Origin: an uncultured Spirochaetia bacterium
Lineage (GTDB): Bacteria > Spirochaetota > CALGPD01
Direction: 5' to 3'
NCBI GenBank assembly: GCA_937960625.1
Contig: CALGPD010000479.1
Location: forward strand, 1 to 16,751
Length of the DNA stretch: 16,751 bases
In this document: piece after piece, positions 1 to 7,424 of the stretch
Layout: each line of letters begins with the position of its first letter
Numbering within the stretch: position 1 is the first letter of the stretch
The notes under the pieces: generated by a model
What the model was told of the DNA's origin: nothing
Databases searched by the model: none
What the model saw: only the letters and a program-made list of their open reading frames with translations
Position numbers and translations under genes: made by a program

Positions 1-103
1 TTTATAATAATAAATTAATAGTAAAAAATAAAACAATTATTATGATTATATAAATAAAGATAGGCTGTTTTTAAATAAATCAACGTAAAGTAGTTCGTTA
101 TAA

Positions 104-643
104 TTAGGACATTTTGCTTATTTTTTCTTCAATATGATAAAAGCATTTTACTTCAGGGCTTAAATCCGGCCCCATTTCATCAATGGTTAATAAAATTGGA
201 GCATAAATTTTATTTGAATCCTGCAAAAATGCGGGAAACTTTTTATTTATATTGTCAACTTTTTTTGAAAGCCGTTCTATATATTCTTTATAAAATTCAT
301 TCTGGTCACGGATTATTAAAAACAAAAGAACAATAGCATAAGTATAAAGCATATTTTTTATTTCTTCTTTATTAAACTCATCGCGTTTATTTTCAAGAAA
401 CATTTTAACTTCTCGTTGTATGCGTATTAAACTCATTGGCCTAAATAATTTTTCAATTTTTGAATATTTATATTTTATGCTGTCATCTGAAAACAACTTT
501 AAAACTGCCTTTTTAATAGTTTCTCCGTAAATATCAAAATTTAAGGCTATGGTTTCCAACACCTGTTTGGAAGAAACATATTCCATTAGTTCTTTCTGAG
601 CGCGGTTGTTTAATGAAAAAATATCTGCAATGTATTCAGCCAT
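104..643 (-). CDS. Hypothetical helical protein, 179 aa
   Basis: I do not recognise this protein. It is rich in charged residues and appears almost entirely alpha-helical, with one hydrophobic stretch at about residues 99-112 (LYTYAIVLLFLIIR) that could be a buried helix or a single membrane segment. There is no N-terminal signal peptide. The ATG at 641-643 is preceded by GAGGA about 7 nt upstream, which supports this start. It lies downstream of the efflux operon on the same strand, but a 128-bp gap with its own TTGACA-type promoter suggests separate transcription. It does not look like a TetR regulator: no helix-turn-helix region is visible near the N-terminus. The coding call is solid; the function is unknown. 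Confidence 0.8.
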   Translation of the reverse strand: MAEYIADIFSLNNRAQKELMEYVSSKQVLETIALNFDIYGETIKKAVLKLFSDDSIKYKYSKIEKLFRPMSLIRIQREVKMFLENKRDEFNKEEIKNMLYTYAIVLLFLIIRDQNEFYKEYIERLSKKVDNINKKFPAFLQDSNKIYAPILLTIDEMGPDLSPEVKCFYHIEEKISKMS

Positions 644-676
644 TTTAATATCCTCGTTTTTAATTAGAATAAATTC

Positions 677-704
677 AGAATATCAGGGTGATTTAAAATG
701 TCAA
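677..704 (-). promoter_or_regulatory. Sigma70-type promoter for the 179-aa gene
   Basis: On the minus strand TTGACA (699-704) is followed after 16 nt by TATTCT (677-682). The predicted transcript would start near 670 and include the GAGGA ribosome binding site. The -35 is a perfect consensus; the -10 matches 4 of 6. This separates the gene at 104-643 from the upstream pump operon. Confidence 0.6.
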
Positions 705-771
705 GAAAATATTTTTATTTCATATAATTTGAAAAGCAAATTTTAGATTTTATAAAAAAATTGGATTTAGG

Positions 772-1152
772 TTAAGCTAATAAACGTAATATAACGTTAA
801 TTTCAGGGTTTTCGCTGAAAATCCTTTTTTCCTTAATAGCAACAGCGAGTTCTTTTTTGGAAAGCCAGCCTTCACCCAAATCAACGAGGCCGTTATAATC
901 ACATTCAGGGCAGCGGCATAAATCAACCGCTATACATTCAATGATTTTCTCGTTGTTATCATCAGCAGTACACTCAAACTTAATAATATTTTTAATTGAC
1001 TCTATTTTATACCCGCTTTTCAAAACATCCATGGGTATATCACAGCTTTGGCAATATACATTACTTTGTTTTATGTGTTCAAAACCGCTTTCCAAGCATG
1101 ATTTTAATTCTGAATTTTCTTGTTGTGGTTTTTCTAAATTTTCTTCGCTCAT
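772..1152 (-). CDS. Small double-CxxC protein coupled to the RND pump, 126 aa
   Basis: This is an unrecognised small cytoplasmic-type protein without signal peptide or membrane segment. It has two Cys pairs, C34-x2-C37 and C81-x2-C84, an arrangement typical of a zinc ribbon, plus further cysteines at 19, 61, 73 and 79. The first 30 residues are Glu/Gln/Ser-rich and probably disordered. Its ATG overlaps the permease stop codon as ATGA (1149-1152), and GAGGG lies about 7 nt upstream, so translation is probably coupled to the pump. Zinc binding is inferred from the motif only. It could be a regulator or accessory factor of the pump operon, or simply carried along. Confidence 0.82.
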   Translation of the reverse strand: MSEENLEKPQQENSELKSCLESGFEHIKQSNVYCQSCDIPMDVLKSGYKIESIKNIIKFECTADDNNEKIIECIAVDLCRCPECDYNGLVDLGEGWLSKKELAVAIKEKRIFSENPEINVILRLLA

Positions 1153-4100
1153 AATAATCCCTCTTGTTCAAGGATTTTGTCCTCTTTATTTTTAGTTCTT
1201 CTTTTCTTAATTCCGCGCTTTTCTACAAAATGGTAAATAGTAGGCATTACAAACAAGGTTAATAGGGAAGATGTAAACAGCCCGCCAATAATCGCTCTAG
1301 CCATAGGCTCTCTTGTTTCCGAACCTTCTCCACCGAGAAAAGCCATTGGGAACAGCCCTAATATTGTAGTTAAAGTTGTCATTAAAATAGGCCGGAGCCT
1401 AGTACGCCCGCCTTCTACAAGGGCATTTCTAAGCGAATATCCATGGTCACGCCTTAACATGTTAATATAATCTATCAATACAATCGCATTGTTTACAACA
1501 ATACCAACGAGAATAATAGCTCCTAAATATCCCATCATATTAAATTCATCACCCGTGAGTAAAAATAAAAACGTTACTCCAACCAGAGATAAAGGTATGG
1601 AAAATAAAATAATGAAAGGATGTTTAAATGATTCAAATTGCGCGGCCATTACCATATAAACGAGTAATATGGCAATTAAAAAAGCAAGGCCTAAATCCGC
1701 AAAAGATTCCTGCTGATCCTGATATTCACTTCCATATAATATATTAAACCCTTGAGGCAACGGATAAATTTCCTTTCGTATTCTTCTTTTTATCTCTGCA
1801 ACGATATTTTCAAGGCCGACATCAACATTTGCTGAAACATAGATCACACGCTGCTGGCTTAAGCGTTCAATTGTTACCGGGCTTCGCTGCGTCTTAATTT
1901 CCGCAACTTGATGTAAAGCTACTTTAAAACCTAGAGGACTTTTCACCATAATCCGTTTTAAGTCTTCAAGGTCAAGCCTGTCTCCTTCTCTAAAACGCAC
2001 ACTAATATCAACTTCATCACCACTTTCCCTAAATTGAGAAGCCGTGGTTCCACCGAAACCGGTTTTAATTGTGTCGGATATGGTTTTAACAGAAATGCCT
2101 AATGATGACGCTTTAATTCTGTCAATATGAATAACAAGTTCTTTTTTTCCTCTTTTACGTGAAATCTGTATATCTTTTGTGCCTTTCACGGTTTTAACTA
2201 TTTTTTGAATTCTTTTTGCTAAGCTCATTGCGGTTTTCAAATTATGCCCCATAATTTGAATTTCAATCGGGGAAGCATTAGAACCAAACATATTGGGACG
2301 GAAAAATTTTATTTCAGCACCGGGTATATTTTTAATTAATTCACGTACTTCAGCCTGAACAACGAACATATTTCTTCTGCCCGGAGTTTTTTTATCCGGT
2401 AAAACAATACGTATAGTAGCAAGGTTGCTTCCGGCTTTACCCTGAAAAAGAGAGAACCAATCATCACCTGTACCCGCTCTTGCGCTTACATATTTAACAC
2501 CTTTAATACGGTTTTTAATTAAAGTTGAAACTTTTTTAGTTAATTCCTCTGTCTTTTCAAGCCTTGTTCCCTGCCTTAATTCCATATCAAAATAAAAATT
2601 GTCCCGCTCATTTTGCGGCATAAAACCCCTTGGGATAGCTTTACATGACATAAACGTCGCGAATAAAATTCCAAGAGAGCTGAACAATATGGTTTTTTTA
2701 TGATCTAAAACCCATTCGATGGATTTGGAATACCAGTTTTCAAGATTAGTGATTAAACTTTCAACTTTATCATCTAGTCTTTTAATAAAACCTTTTTTCT
2801 CTTTATAAAACTTTTTTCCTGCTAATAATTTTGATGACATCATTGGGATTAAAGTAATGGCAACAACTAAAGATGCTAACAAAGAAAACGTAACGGTTAA
2901 AGCCATCTCTTTGAATAAAACACCGGCTATACCTTCTACAAAAAGTACTGGAAGAAATACCATTACTGTTGTCATTGTTGATGCTGTAATAGGCATTACA
3001 ACTTCTTTTGCGCCGATAATTGATGAAAATGATGCTGATTCTCCTTTTTCCCTGTGCCTAAATATGTTTTCTAAAACAACGACAGCGTTATCCACCAACA
3101 TACCTACACCGAGCGCAAGGCCTCCAAAAGACATCATGTTCAGAGTTATATTATTCATAAACATCAATAGAAACGTTGCAATTATTGAGATAGGCATTGC
3201 AATACCTACAATTAAAGTCGCTCTCATATTTCTTAAAAAGACAAAAAGTACAACTAACGCAATTAAACCGCCGATTAACGCGGAATCCGAAACGCTGGAA
3301 ATTGATTTTTTAACCCGGTCACCGGTATTAAACAACTGATACAATTTCATATTACTGGGTATTCTGGATTTTATTTTCTCAAATTTTTCTTTAATACGTC
3401 TTACAACTTCAACAGTATTTGCTCCTGATTGTTTCTGAAATAATATTGTTATACCTTCAACATTATTAACTGTCTGAACCATGCCTTTTTCTTTATAACT
3501 ATCAACTATTTCAGCAACGTTTTCAAGATATATTGGGATGCGCCTGTTAACTCCATTTGTTACTATTTCACGTAAACCAACCGGGATTTGTTTATATTCT
3601 CTGATAGCAATAACAACGCGTTTTAAATCTCTAATAGTTTTATATTCACCAACAGTTCTGATAGTAAAATTCTCCCTGTCAATATCAATTGAACCGCCGG
3701 GAGTGTTTATATTCTCAGCAGCAACAGTTGTTATAATATCATTAAATGTTAAGTTAAAAGCATTTAATCGGTTTTTTAATACCCTAATTTGGATTTCACG
3801 TTCAGCTCCACCTTGAACCCTAACCTGTGCAACTCCCGGAACTTGTTCAAATTCAGTTTTTAGAAAATCTTCAGAAAATTTACGGCCTAAACCTACATTA
3901 TCAGTTTGTAAAATCATCGCCATAACCGGTATCATTGACATATCAAATTTAAAAACAATAGATTTTTCAGATTCCTCGGGCATATATCTTCTAATTTGTT
4001 CTAGTTTTTCCCGTACATCCATGGCCGCTGCACCAATATCAGTTCCCCATTCAAATTCAATGGATACAATTGAAATTCCTTCAGCAGATGTAGATTTTAC

Positions 4101-4337
4101 TTTTTTCACGTTTTGAACCGTAGCACAAGCTTCCTCTACTCTTCTGGTAATTGTTTCTTCCATTTCAGCAGGGCCGACATTTGAATACTGTGTCATAACA
4201 GTAAGTGAAGGGAAAGTAAAATCAGGCAAAAAATCCAATTTTAACTTTGATAGAGCAAAAACACTTAATAAAAGAACAGCTAAATACAGCATGATTGTAG
4301 CAACGGGTCTTTTTACGGTTGATTCAACGAACTTCAT
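1149..4337 (-). CDS. RND-family efflux permease (AcrB/SwrC-like), 1062 aa
   Basis: This is an inner-membrane proton-driven efflux transporter of the resistance-nodulation-division family, full length for the family (about 1000-1060 aa). The N-terminal membrane helix (about 11-30) is followed by the first large periplasmic domain (about 31-350), a helix bundle (about 351-500), a second periplasmic domain (about 565-875) and the last helices (about 880-1038). In TM4 the segment GVGMLVDNAVVVLENI carries a single acidic residue, D416, where AcrB has an Asp pair. In TM10 the segment GIVVNNAIVLID (about 945-956) has Asn949-Asn950 near the AcrB Lys position. This pattern is common in SwrC/YerP-like RND pumps and differs from the AcrB one. 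The start ATG has AGAGGA about 8 nt upstream. The adaptor gene ends 17 bp upstream. The substrate cannot be read from the sequence; drugs or lipids are equally possible. Confidence 0.95.
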   Translation of the reverse strand: MKFVESTVKRPVATIMLYLAVLLLSVFALSKLKLDFLPDFTFPSLTVMTQYSNVGPAEMEETITRRVEEACATVQNVKKVKSTSAEGISIVSIEFEWGTDIGAAAMDVREKLEQIRRYMPEESEKSIVFKFDMSMIPVMAMILQTDNVGLGRKFSEDFLKTEFEQVPGVAQVRVQGGAEREIQIRVLKNRLNAFNLTFNDIITTVAAENINTPGGSIDIDRENFTIRTVGEYKTIRDLKRVVIAIREYKQIPVGLREIVTNGVNRRIPIYLENVAEIVDSYKEKGMVQTVNNVEGITILFQKQSGANTVEVVRRIKEKFEKIKSRIPSNMKLYQLFNTGDRVKKSISSVSDSALIGGLIALVVLFVFLRNMRATLIVGIAMPISIIATFLLMFMNNITLNMMSFGGLALGVGMLVDNAVVVLENIFRHREKGESASFSSIIGAKEVVMPITASTMTTVMVFLPVLFVEGIAGVLFKEMALTVTFSLLASLVVAITLIPMMSSKLLAGKKFYKEKKGFIKRLDDKVESLITNLENWYSKSIEWVLDHKKTILFSSLGILFATFMSCKAIPRGFMPQNERDNFYFDMELRQGTRLEKTEELTKKVSTLIKNRIKGVKYVSARAGTGDDWFSLFQGKAGSNLATIRIVLPDKKTPGRRNMFVVQAEVRELIKNIPGAEIKFFRPNMFGSNASPIEIQIMGHNLKTAMSLAKRIQKIVKTVKGTKDIQISRKRGKKELVIHIDRIKASSLGISVKTISDTIKTGFGGTTASQFRESGDEVDISVRFREGDRLDLEDLKRIMVKSPLGFKVALHQVAEIKTQRSPVTIERLSQQRVIYVSANVDVGLENIVAEIKRRIRKEIYPLPQGFNILYGSEYQDQQESFADLGLAFLIAILLVYMVMAAQFESFKHPFIILFSIPLSLVGVTFLFLLTGDEFNMMGYLGAIILVGIVVNNAIVLIDYINMLRRDHGYSLRNALVEGGRTRLRPILMTTLTTILGLFPMAFLGGEGSETREPMARAIIGGLFTSSLLTLFVMPTIYHFVEKRGIKKRRTKNKEDKILEQEGLL

Positions 4338-4354
4338 AATTATAATCCTCTACT

Positions 4355-5611
4355 TTACTTTTTTTCACTTTTTTTGGGTTCTGTTTTTGAAGGTTTATTC
4401 TGAGCAGGTTGAGGTTTTTTATTTTCGGGCAGTTTTTTAACTGGCACAACTTTTTTTGGCACTCTTCGGATTATAACCTTTCTTTTTATCGGTACCTGAG
4501 ATTTTTTATTATTTTGAGAATTAATTACGCTTGGAATTTCCGTAAAAGCATCCGCTTTTACGAGGCTTTTGATAATTTTATCTCCGACATCATTCCGGAT
4601 TTCAACCTTGGTATTTGTCTGTAAAAATCTATGGCCCATGAAAACCACAAACTCATTTACTGATACGCCTTTTTTAATTTCCATAAAATCTATAAACTCA
4701 CCGTCTTTTTGTTTAAGACGTTTTATTATTCCTGTTTCTACAACGCGTTTTCGAGCATAAAATATCTTTTTACCTTTAACAGTTTTTTCTTTGACAACGA
4801 ATATATATTTTTCACCTTCATTATCTAACACTGCTGAATATGGTATTATTGGTACATTTTTTTTCGATTTAACCATTATTCTTGCATTAGCATACATACC
4901 GTCTCTTAATGGTGTTTTTGAATATTTATTATTATCAATTAATATTCTGGCTTGAACAGTTCTTGACAACGGATGCACAATTGTAGATATATTTGATATA
5001 TACCCTGTAAATACTTTATTAGGATATGCATCAACTTTTATAAACGCAGGAAGCCCTTCTTTAATTATTCCGATGTCTTTTTCAACTAAGTTTACTATAC
5101 ATTCCATAAATCTGGGATTAACTACTTTCATTAACTGCGTTGTTGGGCCTATTGTATATCCAATTTCTACATCAACATTACCAACAACCCCGGCTATAGG
5201 TGACCTTACAACGAAATCCAGATAATCAACGCCCGAGCTTCTTCTATCGATTGTTGCCAAAGGAGTGCCTTTTGCAACAAAAGCGCCTTCTCGTTTAAAA
5301 ATTGCACGTATTCTTCCAGAAACATCACTAAAAATACTAGCACCGTATTTAGCCTGAATTTCACCGTTTACACGTAATATTCTGCTTACATTCCCTTTTC
5401 TCGTTTTCATTACTTGAACAGGAGTCGCACCTATTCCGCCTTTTTTACGGTTTTTTGCATTTCGCTTTCTACGTATAACTACAAGAGCCAATAACAATAT
5501 AAGAACTGATGCAATTATTATTCTTCGTTTTTTACGTTTTTTTCTTTTCTTTTGAATTTTCGTTGCTTCTGTTTCGTAAATTATCTCGGTCTCATTTTTT
5601 TTCTTTTTCAT
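4355..5611 (-). CDS. RND periplasmic adaptor (HlyD/AcrA-type) lacking the helical hairpin, 418 aa
   Basis: This is the membrane fusion (adaptor) subunit that links the RND permease to an outer membrane channel. A very basic N-terminus is followed by one membrane anchor (about 31-46). The two halves of the lipoyl domain are at about 99-122 and 130-164. Only about seven residues separate them, so the coiled-coil hairpin found in AcrA-type adaptors is missing. Beta-barrel and membrane-proximal regions follow (about 165-340). The last 70 residues form a Lys/Pro-rich tail, which is unusual. Start choice: two in-frame ATGs lie at 5615-5617 and 5609-5611. The only SD-like element, GGTGG, is 1 nt from the first and 7 nt from the second, so the second is preferred. 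The gene heads the pump operon. Confidence 0.92.
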   Translation of the reverse strand: MKKKKNETEIIYETEATKIQKKRKKRKKRRIIIASVLILLLALVVIRRKRNAKNRKKGGIGATPVQVMKTRKGNVSRILRVNGEIQAKYGASIFSDVSGRIRAIFKREGAFVAKGTPLATIDRRSSGVDYLDFVVRSPIAGVVGNVDVEIGYTIGPTTQLMKVVNPRFMECIVNLVEKDIGIIKEGLPAFIKVDAYPNKVFTGYISNISTIVHPLSRTVQARILIDNNKYSKTPLRDGMYANARIMVKSKKNVPIIPYSAVLDNEGEKYIFVVKEKTVKGKKIFYARKRVVETGIIKRLKQKDGEFIDFMEIKKGVSVNEFVVFMGHRFLQTNTKVEIRNDVGDKIIKSLVKADAFTEIPSVINSQNNKKSQVPIKRKVIIRRVPKKVVPVKKLPENKKPQPAQNKPSKTEPKKSEKK

Positions 5612-5634
5612 TGCCATGCCACCATATAAATTTA

Positions 5635-5652
5635 GGACGGACTAGTCAGTCC
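5635..5652. promoter_or_regulatory. TetR-type palindromic operator of the efflux operon
   Basis: The 18-bp sequence GGACGGACTAGTCAGTCC is symmetric about 5643/5644 except for one base pair (5639/5648). The GACTAGTC core with flanking half-sites is the kind of palindrome bound by TetR/AcrR-family repressors. It lies directly downstream of the predicted -10 and 18 bp before the adaptor ribosome binding region, so a bound protein would block initiation. The symmetry is seen; the TetR assignment is inferred. No TetR-family gene is in the window. Confidence 0.7.
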
Positions 5653-5661
5653 GATATTGTT

Positions 5662-5690
5662 AAATTATTACTTTTTAACTAATTTGTCAA
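5662..5690 (-). promoter_or_regulatory. Promoter of the adaptor-RND operon
   Basis: On the minus strand a perfect TTGACA (5685-5690) is followed after 17 nt by TAATTT (5662-5667). The -10 matches only 3 of 6, which suits a promoter kept off by a repressor. Transcription would start near 5655, so the palindrome at 5635-5652 falls at roughly +3 to +20. Confidence 0.55.
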
Positions 5691-5730
5691 ATTCTATTTT
5701 TTAATTCATATAATTATTTTACTTTTTTTT

Positions 5731-5755
5731 GTTAATTCGGCATGTTAATTCGGCA
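5731..5755. repeat. Short tandem direct repeat, 2 x GTTAATTCGGCA
   Basis: Two perfect copies of GTTAATTCGGCA (5731-5742 and 5744-5755) are separated by one T. They sit between the terminator of the KAS III-like gene and the pump promoter, about 40 bp upstream of its -35. They could be an activator site or a slippage product. Confidence 0.6.
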
Positions 5756-5756
5756 A

Positions 5757-5790
5757 TAAAAAAAGCGCCGGTTTGTTTTCTCCGGCGCCC
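5757..5790 (-). terminator. Intrinsic terminator of the KAS III-like gene
   Basis: A 7-bp GC-rich stem (5765-5771 GCGCCGG with 5782-5788 CCGGCGC) has a 10-nt loop. On the minus strand it is followed by a run of seven T (5758-5764 on the plus strand are A). It lies about 25 bp beyond the stop codon and isolates the pump operon from this gene. Confidence 0.88.
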
Positions 5791-5812
5791 TTTTATTATA
5801 AATAAATTTTCT

Positions 5813-6838
5813 TTAATATTTAAAAACATTACATCCTACAGCAAACCCCGCGCCGCTGGCTGTAAAAACGACTGTATCTCCGCGTTTAATTTTTCCTTCT
5901 TTAATTGCATGATAGAACGCCATAGGCACACAGGCAGAACCTGTATAAGCATATTTATCCATAACAGTTATAGTTTTTTCCATGGGAGCTTCAAGCGCTG
6001 CCATAACTTTTTTAATAACTGAAAGGTTAATTTGAGTAAAAACAAATAATTTAACATCTTCAGTTTTAAGCCCTGCCTGGGATAAAGTATCCACAACGAG
6101 AGGAGGCCATAATTTTACGTTCCTGTCTCCCGGGAGGGGCTGTAAATTTTCAAGCCCGAATTTTTTTTCTTCTAATAAACCGGCTTTTTCCGGTGAAAAT
6201 GGTTTTTTAGTTCCTCCGGCATATACACCGATGTAATCCCATTGAGTACCGTCTGCAATGATTTTACTTGCAAGAAAATCGGATTCTTCATTTTCATCTG
6301 CTCTTTGAACAATAATTGCGCCGGCACCGTCTGCAAAGATAGGCACAAGAAAGGGAGCGTCTTTATCATTTTTATCGTAACGGATAAATGCCGGCATGTT
6401 ATAAAGACCAATAACACATACAGTTTTATATGTGCCGGATTTTACATAATGATTTGCAAGGTCGTATGCAACTGCAAATGAAGCACAAGAAGCAGAAACA
6501 TCAAAAGCGCCGCCATGCTGCTTTTTTTGAATTCTTCCCTGCACTATAATTGCGGTTGCGGGAGAAACATATTCCGGAGTATCAGAACCCAAAATAAACA
6601 AATCTACATCCATGGGATCAATCCCTGCATTATCTATGGCGTCTAAAGCAGCTTTAGTAGCAAAATCCGCAGATGTTTCATCGACTCCGCTCAAGCGTGC
6701 TATATGACGTTTTGCTATACCTAAACCTTTTTCAAATTTTTCGTAATCAAAATCTACACCGGTTAACTCGGTTAATTTCTCGTTTGAAATAGCTTCACCG
6801 GGAGCATATAAACCAACACCAATAACTTTGCTTTTCAT
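5813..6838 (-). CDS. KAS III (FabH)-fold thiolase-superfamily protein with Cys-Thr-Tyr active site, 341 aa
   Basis: The full-length thiolase fold is recognisable. DVSASCASF carries the acyl-accepting Cys118, FADGAGAIIV lies at about 168-177, and the C-terminal glycine loop GAGFAVG is at about 329-335. The last 80 residues align with E. coli FabH without gaps. In that alignment the catalytic His (FabH PHQAN) is Thr268 and the catalytic Asn (FabH HGNTS) is Tyr298 (KYAYTG). FabH condenses acyl-CoA with malonyl-ACP, and its His/Asn pair drives decarboxylation. Loss of both argues against ordinary decarboxylative condensation and is compatible with acyl transfer or a different condensation. There is no signal peptide, so it is cytoplasmic. 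The start ATG has a weak AGGA about 10 nt upstream. It appears to be a single-gene unit ending at a strong terminator. Calling it FabH would be misleading. Confidence 0.9.
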   Translation of the reverse strand: MKSKVIGVGLYAPGEAISNEKLTELTGVDFDYEKFEKGLGIAKRHIARLSGVDETSADFATKAALDAIDNAGIDPMDVDLFILGSDTPEYVSPATAIIVQGRIQKKQHGGAFDVSASCASFAVAYDLANHYVKSGTYKTVCVIGLYNMPAFIRYDKNDKDAPFLVPIFADGAGAIIVQRADENEESDFLASKIIADGTQWDYIGVYAGGTKKPFSPEKAGLLEEKKFGLENLQPLPGDRNVKLWPPLVVDTLSQAGLKTEDVKLFVFTQINLSVIKKVMAALEAPMEKTITVMDKYAYTGSACVPMAFYHAIKEGKIKRGDTVVFTASGAGFAVGCNVFKY

Positions 6839-6984
6839 AATATTATATCCTAAATAAAAGTTTTTTTGTCAAAGAAAAATTACAAAGAATTTAAACAAAA
6901 AGCAAAAAAAATAAATCATTAATGGATAAACTAAATAGTAAAAAATAGCGGGAAAGCGTATATTTTTGCACAAATAAAAAGTAA

Positions 6985-7014
6985 TTGACTTAACTGCTCA
7001 ATAAATAATATACT
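6985..7014 (+). promoter_or_regulatory. Promoter of the lipocalin-like gene
   Basis: TTGACT (6985-6990) is followed after 18 nt by TATACT (7009-7014); both hexamers match consensus at 5 of 6 positions. The start point would be near 7021, about 20 bp before the ATG. A 7-bp inverted repeat, GCTCAAT (6996-7002) and ATTGAGC (7022-7028), flanks the -10. Confidence 0.6.
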
Positions 7015-7041
7015 TTAATCAATTGAGCGCGGAGGTTTTGT

Positions 7042-7365
7042 ATGAACTCTGAAATTGTGGGGAAATGGAAAGTAGCCACCGGACAATATAAAGGATTAAC
7101 TTATAATTTTAGAGCTGACGGCACTTTTGAAATGGAAATGAGTATTTACGGTGTACGTGGTTCTGGAAAGTATTCTATTAATCCAAACAGCAATCCTAAA
7201 GAAATTGATATTAACTTTTTCGAGCATACTTCAGGAGCTGCCGGTATCGGTATATATAAGGGAATATGGGAATTAGACGAAAATAACTTTAAAATGAAAG
7301 TCGGAACTGCAAATGGTGAGCGTTGGACAGACCCAGGGGAATATATTTTATATACAAAAGTTTAA
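7042..7365 (+). CDS. Small lipocalin-like / TIGR03067-like protein, 107 aa
   Basis: This is a small beta-rich cytoplasmic protein without a signal peptide. It starts with a GKW motif (residues 7-9), then YNFRADGTF (about 21-29), a central segment with NPKEIDI (about 51-57), and IYKGIWELDENNFKM (about 71-85). This order (GxW, a DGT turn, PK.ID, and a GIYxL-like strand) resembles small lipocalin-like domains such as TIGR03067, which probably bind a hydrophobic or small ligand. The resemblance is from memory of motif order, not a search. GGAGG lies 8 nt before the ATG, so the start is secure. It is a single gene with its own promoter, divergent from the KAS III-like gene; a functional link is possible but unproven. 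Confidence 0.85.
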   Translation: MNSEIVGKWKVATGQYKGLTYNFRADGTFEMEMSIYGVRGSGKYSINPNSNPKEIDINFFEHTSGAAGIGIYKGIWELDENNFKMKVGTANGERWTDPGEYILYTKV

Positions 7366-7390
7366 TCACTTAATCTATTCTTTGATTAAA
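7361..7390 (+). terminator. Possible AT-rich terminator hairpin
   Basis: An 8-bp inverted repeat, TTTAATCA (7361-7368) and TGATTAAA (7383-7390), begins at the stop codon of the lipocalin-like gene. It is followed by AT-rich sequence with a run of five T near 7405. The stem has few GC pairs, so termination here is uncertain. Confidence 0.3.
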
Positions 7391-7424
7391 TTATAAATCA
7401 ATAATTTTTATTTTATTATATTAA

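Noticed and set aside
1..103. Left edge of the window
   Set aside because: AT-rich sequence with no frame, hairpin or promoter that could be supported.
733..780. Possible terminator after the double-CxxC gene
   Set aside because: The TTAG/CTAA stem is only four AT-rich pairs before a T run, too weak to call.
2857..3339. Plus-strand open frame of 160 codons
   Set aside because: It lies wholly inside the RND permease on the opposite strand, has no ribosome binding site, and its composition is that of an antisense shadow.
5813..6838. Reading the KAS III-like gene as part of a biosynthetic cluster exported by the adjacent RND pump
   Set aside because: A strong terminator and separate promoter divide them, and no other biosynthetic genes are present.
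6842..6872. TTGACA (6867-6872) and TATAAT (6842-6847) before the KAS III-like gene
   Set aside because: Spacing is 19 and the -10 would end three bases before the ATG, placing initiation inside the coding sequence. The real promoter was not identified.
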